NCBI GenBank assembly: GCA_001600875.1
Contig: BCLD01000012.1
Coordinates: forward strand, 494,287 to 558,286
Direction: 5' to 3'
Length of the DNA stretch: 64,000 nt
Source of the DNA: Solicoccozyma terricola
Lineage: Eukaryota; Basidiomycota; Tremellomycetes; Filobasidiales; Piskurozymaceae
Below are positions 62,152 through 64,000 of this stretch, one piece after another; the stretch's first letter is position 1, and each line of letters opens with the position of its first letter. The notes below the pieces were generated by a model. The model was not told the DNA's origin. It ran no database searches and was given only the letters and a program-made list of their open reading frames with translations. Made by a program: the position numbers and the translations under genes.

Positions 62152-62251
62152 GCCGGCATAGCTCAGCTGGGAGAGCGTACGACTGAAGTTCAGTTTCAAT
62201 TGCCCTCCGGGTGCTATCGTACGGTCGCTGGTTCGATCCCGGCTGACGGCA
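62152..62251 (+). tRNA. tRNA-Phe (GAA) with a 27-nt intron
   Basis: Mature parts are 62152-62188 and 62216-62251. The acceptor stem starts GCCGGCA and is followed by the D arm GCTCAGCTGGGAGAGC. The anticodon arm is TACGA-CTGAAGA-TCGTA with GAA at 62185-62187, interrupted after position 37 by the intron 62189-62215. The T arm is GCTGG-TTCGATC-CCGGC. The A box (TAGCTCAGCTGG) and B box (GGTTCGATCCC) are intact. The 3' acceptor strand TGACGGC gives six pairs and one G-A mismatch at 5:68 (G62156 against A62246), where TGCCGGC would be perfect. The intron position is canonical for eukaryotic tRNA-Phe. Confidence 0.9.
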
Positions 62252-62253
62252 AG

Positions 62254-62259
62254 TTTTTT
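62254..62259 (+). terminator. RNA polymerase III terminator
   Basis: TTTTTT begins three bases after the discriminator base of tRNA-Phe, as expected for Pol III. Confidence 0.85.
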
Positions 62260-62334
62260 GCACTGTTTCCTGGTTTTGCTTTTTTGCGCACCCACGTGAT
62301 ATTTGGTGTCTCGGATCGACCAAGATCCCGTAGA

Positions 62335-63919
62335 ATGCTATGGGACACCACTCTGCCCGCCGACGTCCAGCTCCGTCATGAGCACATAGGGCCAATAAAC
62401 GCTTCATCCCAACCTACCCCTCCGGCAAGCGAGTCCGCTCTCCCAATGTCACCGACCCCGACCCCTCCATCACCCGGATCTCCACCACATCATAACCGAG
62501 AACCCTCCTCTCCCGTGCTCGTCTCCCCACTGCCTTCATCAGCCAAACTCCTCGAAGAAGGCTCCGCAGCATCATTACAAGAATTTCAACGTCAGACACT
62601 TCAACTGAAGCGACAGAAAGAGCTAGCAGAGGCATTGCTGGAAGATGAAAGAATAGCGGAGAAGAACAAGGCCAGGCAGGCAGCTGGGACTTGGACGAGA
62701 TTGGTGGCGGGAAAGGGAAAAGCCCAGCAGAATGTATCGAAGTCGGTTGGGGTGGGTGGAGACGAAACCAAGCCTTTTCAGAAGCCACCCAATGCCTACG
62801 AGCTGTATGCTGCGATTGACAGGAAGGATTTGGCGTGAGTCGGCAAGTGCTGGCGGTACATCTTTGATTGCCTATACTGACTTGCTTCCTCAACGCCTAC
62901 CAGCTACATCATGCGTGTAAGAGACCACGCTTTCCCTCTACTGCTGCAGAAGAATGCAGGCGAGTTCCCGATCGTATACGCCTCGCGGATCGGCAAGTCG
63001 CATAAAGGTGAGAAGCAATCGATTTGAAAGGAACAATCGATCGCCTGCTGACGAACGCCGTTTACAGATATTGCTATCATCATTATCGGCGCACTGTCAA
63101 GGTATTTCCGATGCCAATCACGCTCGCGAACCCGCCACTAACACCCTTTGTCCGCGCTAGATACGTCAACCACCTCGACGAAGAGGACTTTCACAAACGG
63201 GAGACGCTGAATATTTTGCGCATGCTGCGGACGAATGTGAATGCAGCTGTGTCCCACGTGTGCTGCAAAGACACTGATCACATACATTCTTCCCTCATCA
63301 CCCTCAGCTAAAGCTCGCTATCGATGCTTCCCTCCTACCCACATCCGACTCCTCCCTCCTCTCCTCATACCTACAAGTCTTGATCATGTCCGAAGGCGAC
63401 TCTTTTCTACACAAGACGGTTCACGATCTCACACTCACCTTCCGTGCCTCCGAGACCGATAACACCGCACGACCAGTCTCGCAAGCTCAGCGTGTTGTCA
63501 CAGAGTTCTGCACGAAAGAGCTCAAGTCGTTCGATGGGTTCCGTGAAGGACAGCTCGGCGTCCAGCAGTACATCTCGAATGCAACTATGGATTTGATAAT
63601 CATGGCTGTATGGAGACTGGTATCGGATCTACTGAATGTGCCAGCATTACCAGTGAGTATAAAGCCCCGCTAGCGAAGCCAGTCAGCTGGCTCATCTCCC
63701 TCCGCCCACCGATAGACATACGCCTTTGCACGAGATCAGCGAACATTCACTCTCTTCTCCGAGGCAATCGACCAGTATCGCTCGCAGATCCAGAGCAAGG
63801 CTCCAGGTCGACTCAAGCGGCAGATTGAGATCGCTCAGACAATCTGCGAAGACACACATACCAGCATACACGATCGAGTAGAGAAGCTGCGAGAGGCGTT
63901 TGACAGCCCAGCTCAATGA
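62335..63919 (+). CDS. Conserved-looking protein of unknown function
   Basis: Exons: 62335-62834, 62904-63007, 63068-63101, 63161-63236, 63308-63652, 63716-63919; 420 aa. I do not recognise a named family. Residues 1-70 are Pro/Ser-rich. A charged coiled coil follows (LQEFQRQTLQLKRQKELAEA). From about residue 150 the sequence is all-helical and well ordered: PPNAYELYAAIDRKDLAYIM, RDHAFPLLL, ASRIGKSHKDIAIIIIGALS, ETLNILRMLRTNLKLAIDAS, VSQAQRVVTEFC, MDLIIMAVWRLVSDLL. It ends with a charged coiled tail. Helical-hairpin spacing hints at an ankyrin/TPR-like solenoid; no catalytic motif is seen. The in-frame ATG 62335 lies only 84 bp after the tRNA, so the promoter must overlap it; 62446 is an alternative start. 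Confidence 0.75.
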
Positions 63920-64000
63920 TAATGACAACGACAAACGTAAATGACGACTCTGGGTGTAATGATAGGTTGTAAAAAGAAAGCTTTCTCATATCGAGGGTGA
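63920..64000 (+). other. 3' flank of the last gene
   Basis: Only 81 bp to the window end, presumably 3' UTR. Nothing else seen. Confidence 0.4.

Noticed and set aside
61975..62334. 5' extension of the last gene across the tRNA
   Set aside because: The open frame crosses an intact tRNA-Phe and its terminator and has no protein-like sequence there.

Overview
This window is nuclear DNA from an intron-dense fungus, most probably a basidiomycetous yeast of the Tremellomycetes (Cryptococcus/Kwoniella side). The evidence is: short introns (mostly 50-110 nt) with GTNNGY donors and CTAAC/CTGAC-like branch sites; a membrane-bound SREBP; fungal architectures such as PX-PH-RhoGAP Bem3 and the farnesyltransferase beta subunit; and protein sequences closest in feel to basidiomycete families. 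I rebuilt 24 protein genes by hand from conserved motifs and splice phase. In 23 of them the spliced length is an exact multiple of three; ATG18 is cut by an assembly gap. They carry roughly 168 introns in 64 kb. There is also one intron-containing tRNA-Phe gene.

Layout. 0-13 kb: membrane-anchored exo-beta-1,3-glucanase (+), OXLD1-like mitochondrial protein (-), HUL5 HECT ubiquitin ligase (+), aldo-keto reductase (+), pseudouridine-5'-phosphatase-like HAD enzyme (-). 13-23 kb: SREBP/SRE1 (+), farnesyltransferase beta RAM1 (-) with a repeat-filled 745-nt intron, NAD-isocitrate dehydrogenase IDH1 (+), mitochondrial ribosomal protein bL33m (-). 23-34 kb: exocyst EXO70 (+), COPII coat SEC31 (-), tRNA m3C methyltransferase TRM140 (+). 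34-43 kb: a seven-helix receptor with a giant third loop (-), ATG18 with a 242-N gap (+), a divergent eIF4E/4EHP-like protein (+), an SDR epimerase (-). 43-55 kb: ALG14 (-), AP-1 mu APM1 (+), TRAPP subunit TRS31 (-), SET-domain lysine methyltransferase (+), CDC48 (+). 55-64 kb: SLC35F-like transporter (-), BEM3 RhoGAP (-), tRNA-Phe (+), a conserved uncharacterised gene (+). Intergenic spaces are short, and convergent pairs are often separated by only 65-110 bp.

There is no operon logic. Membrane traffic is nonetheless over-represented (SEC31, EXO70, APM1, TRS31, ATG18, BEM3), together with protein quality control (HUL5, CDC48). I take this as chance plus housekeeping density, not a cluster.

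The most striking observation is exon size. Three successive genes (HUL5, the aldo-keto reductase, the HAD phosphatase) each need a microexon, of 2, 5 and 1 nt respectively, to rebuild a family-invariant motif in frame. All three have consensus donors. Plausible branch sites are visible in the introns around the 1- and 2-nt exons, and in the intron before the 5-nt exon. Other signals are: two 27-bp CGGACAT inverted repeats between RAM1 and IDH1; long poly-C runs lying on the sense strand of introns; and replacement of a cap-binding Trp in the eIF4E homologue.
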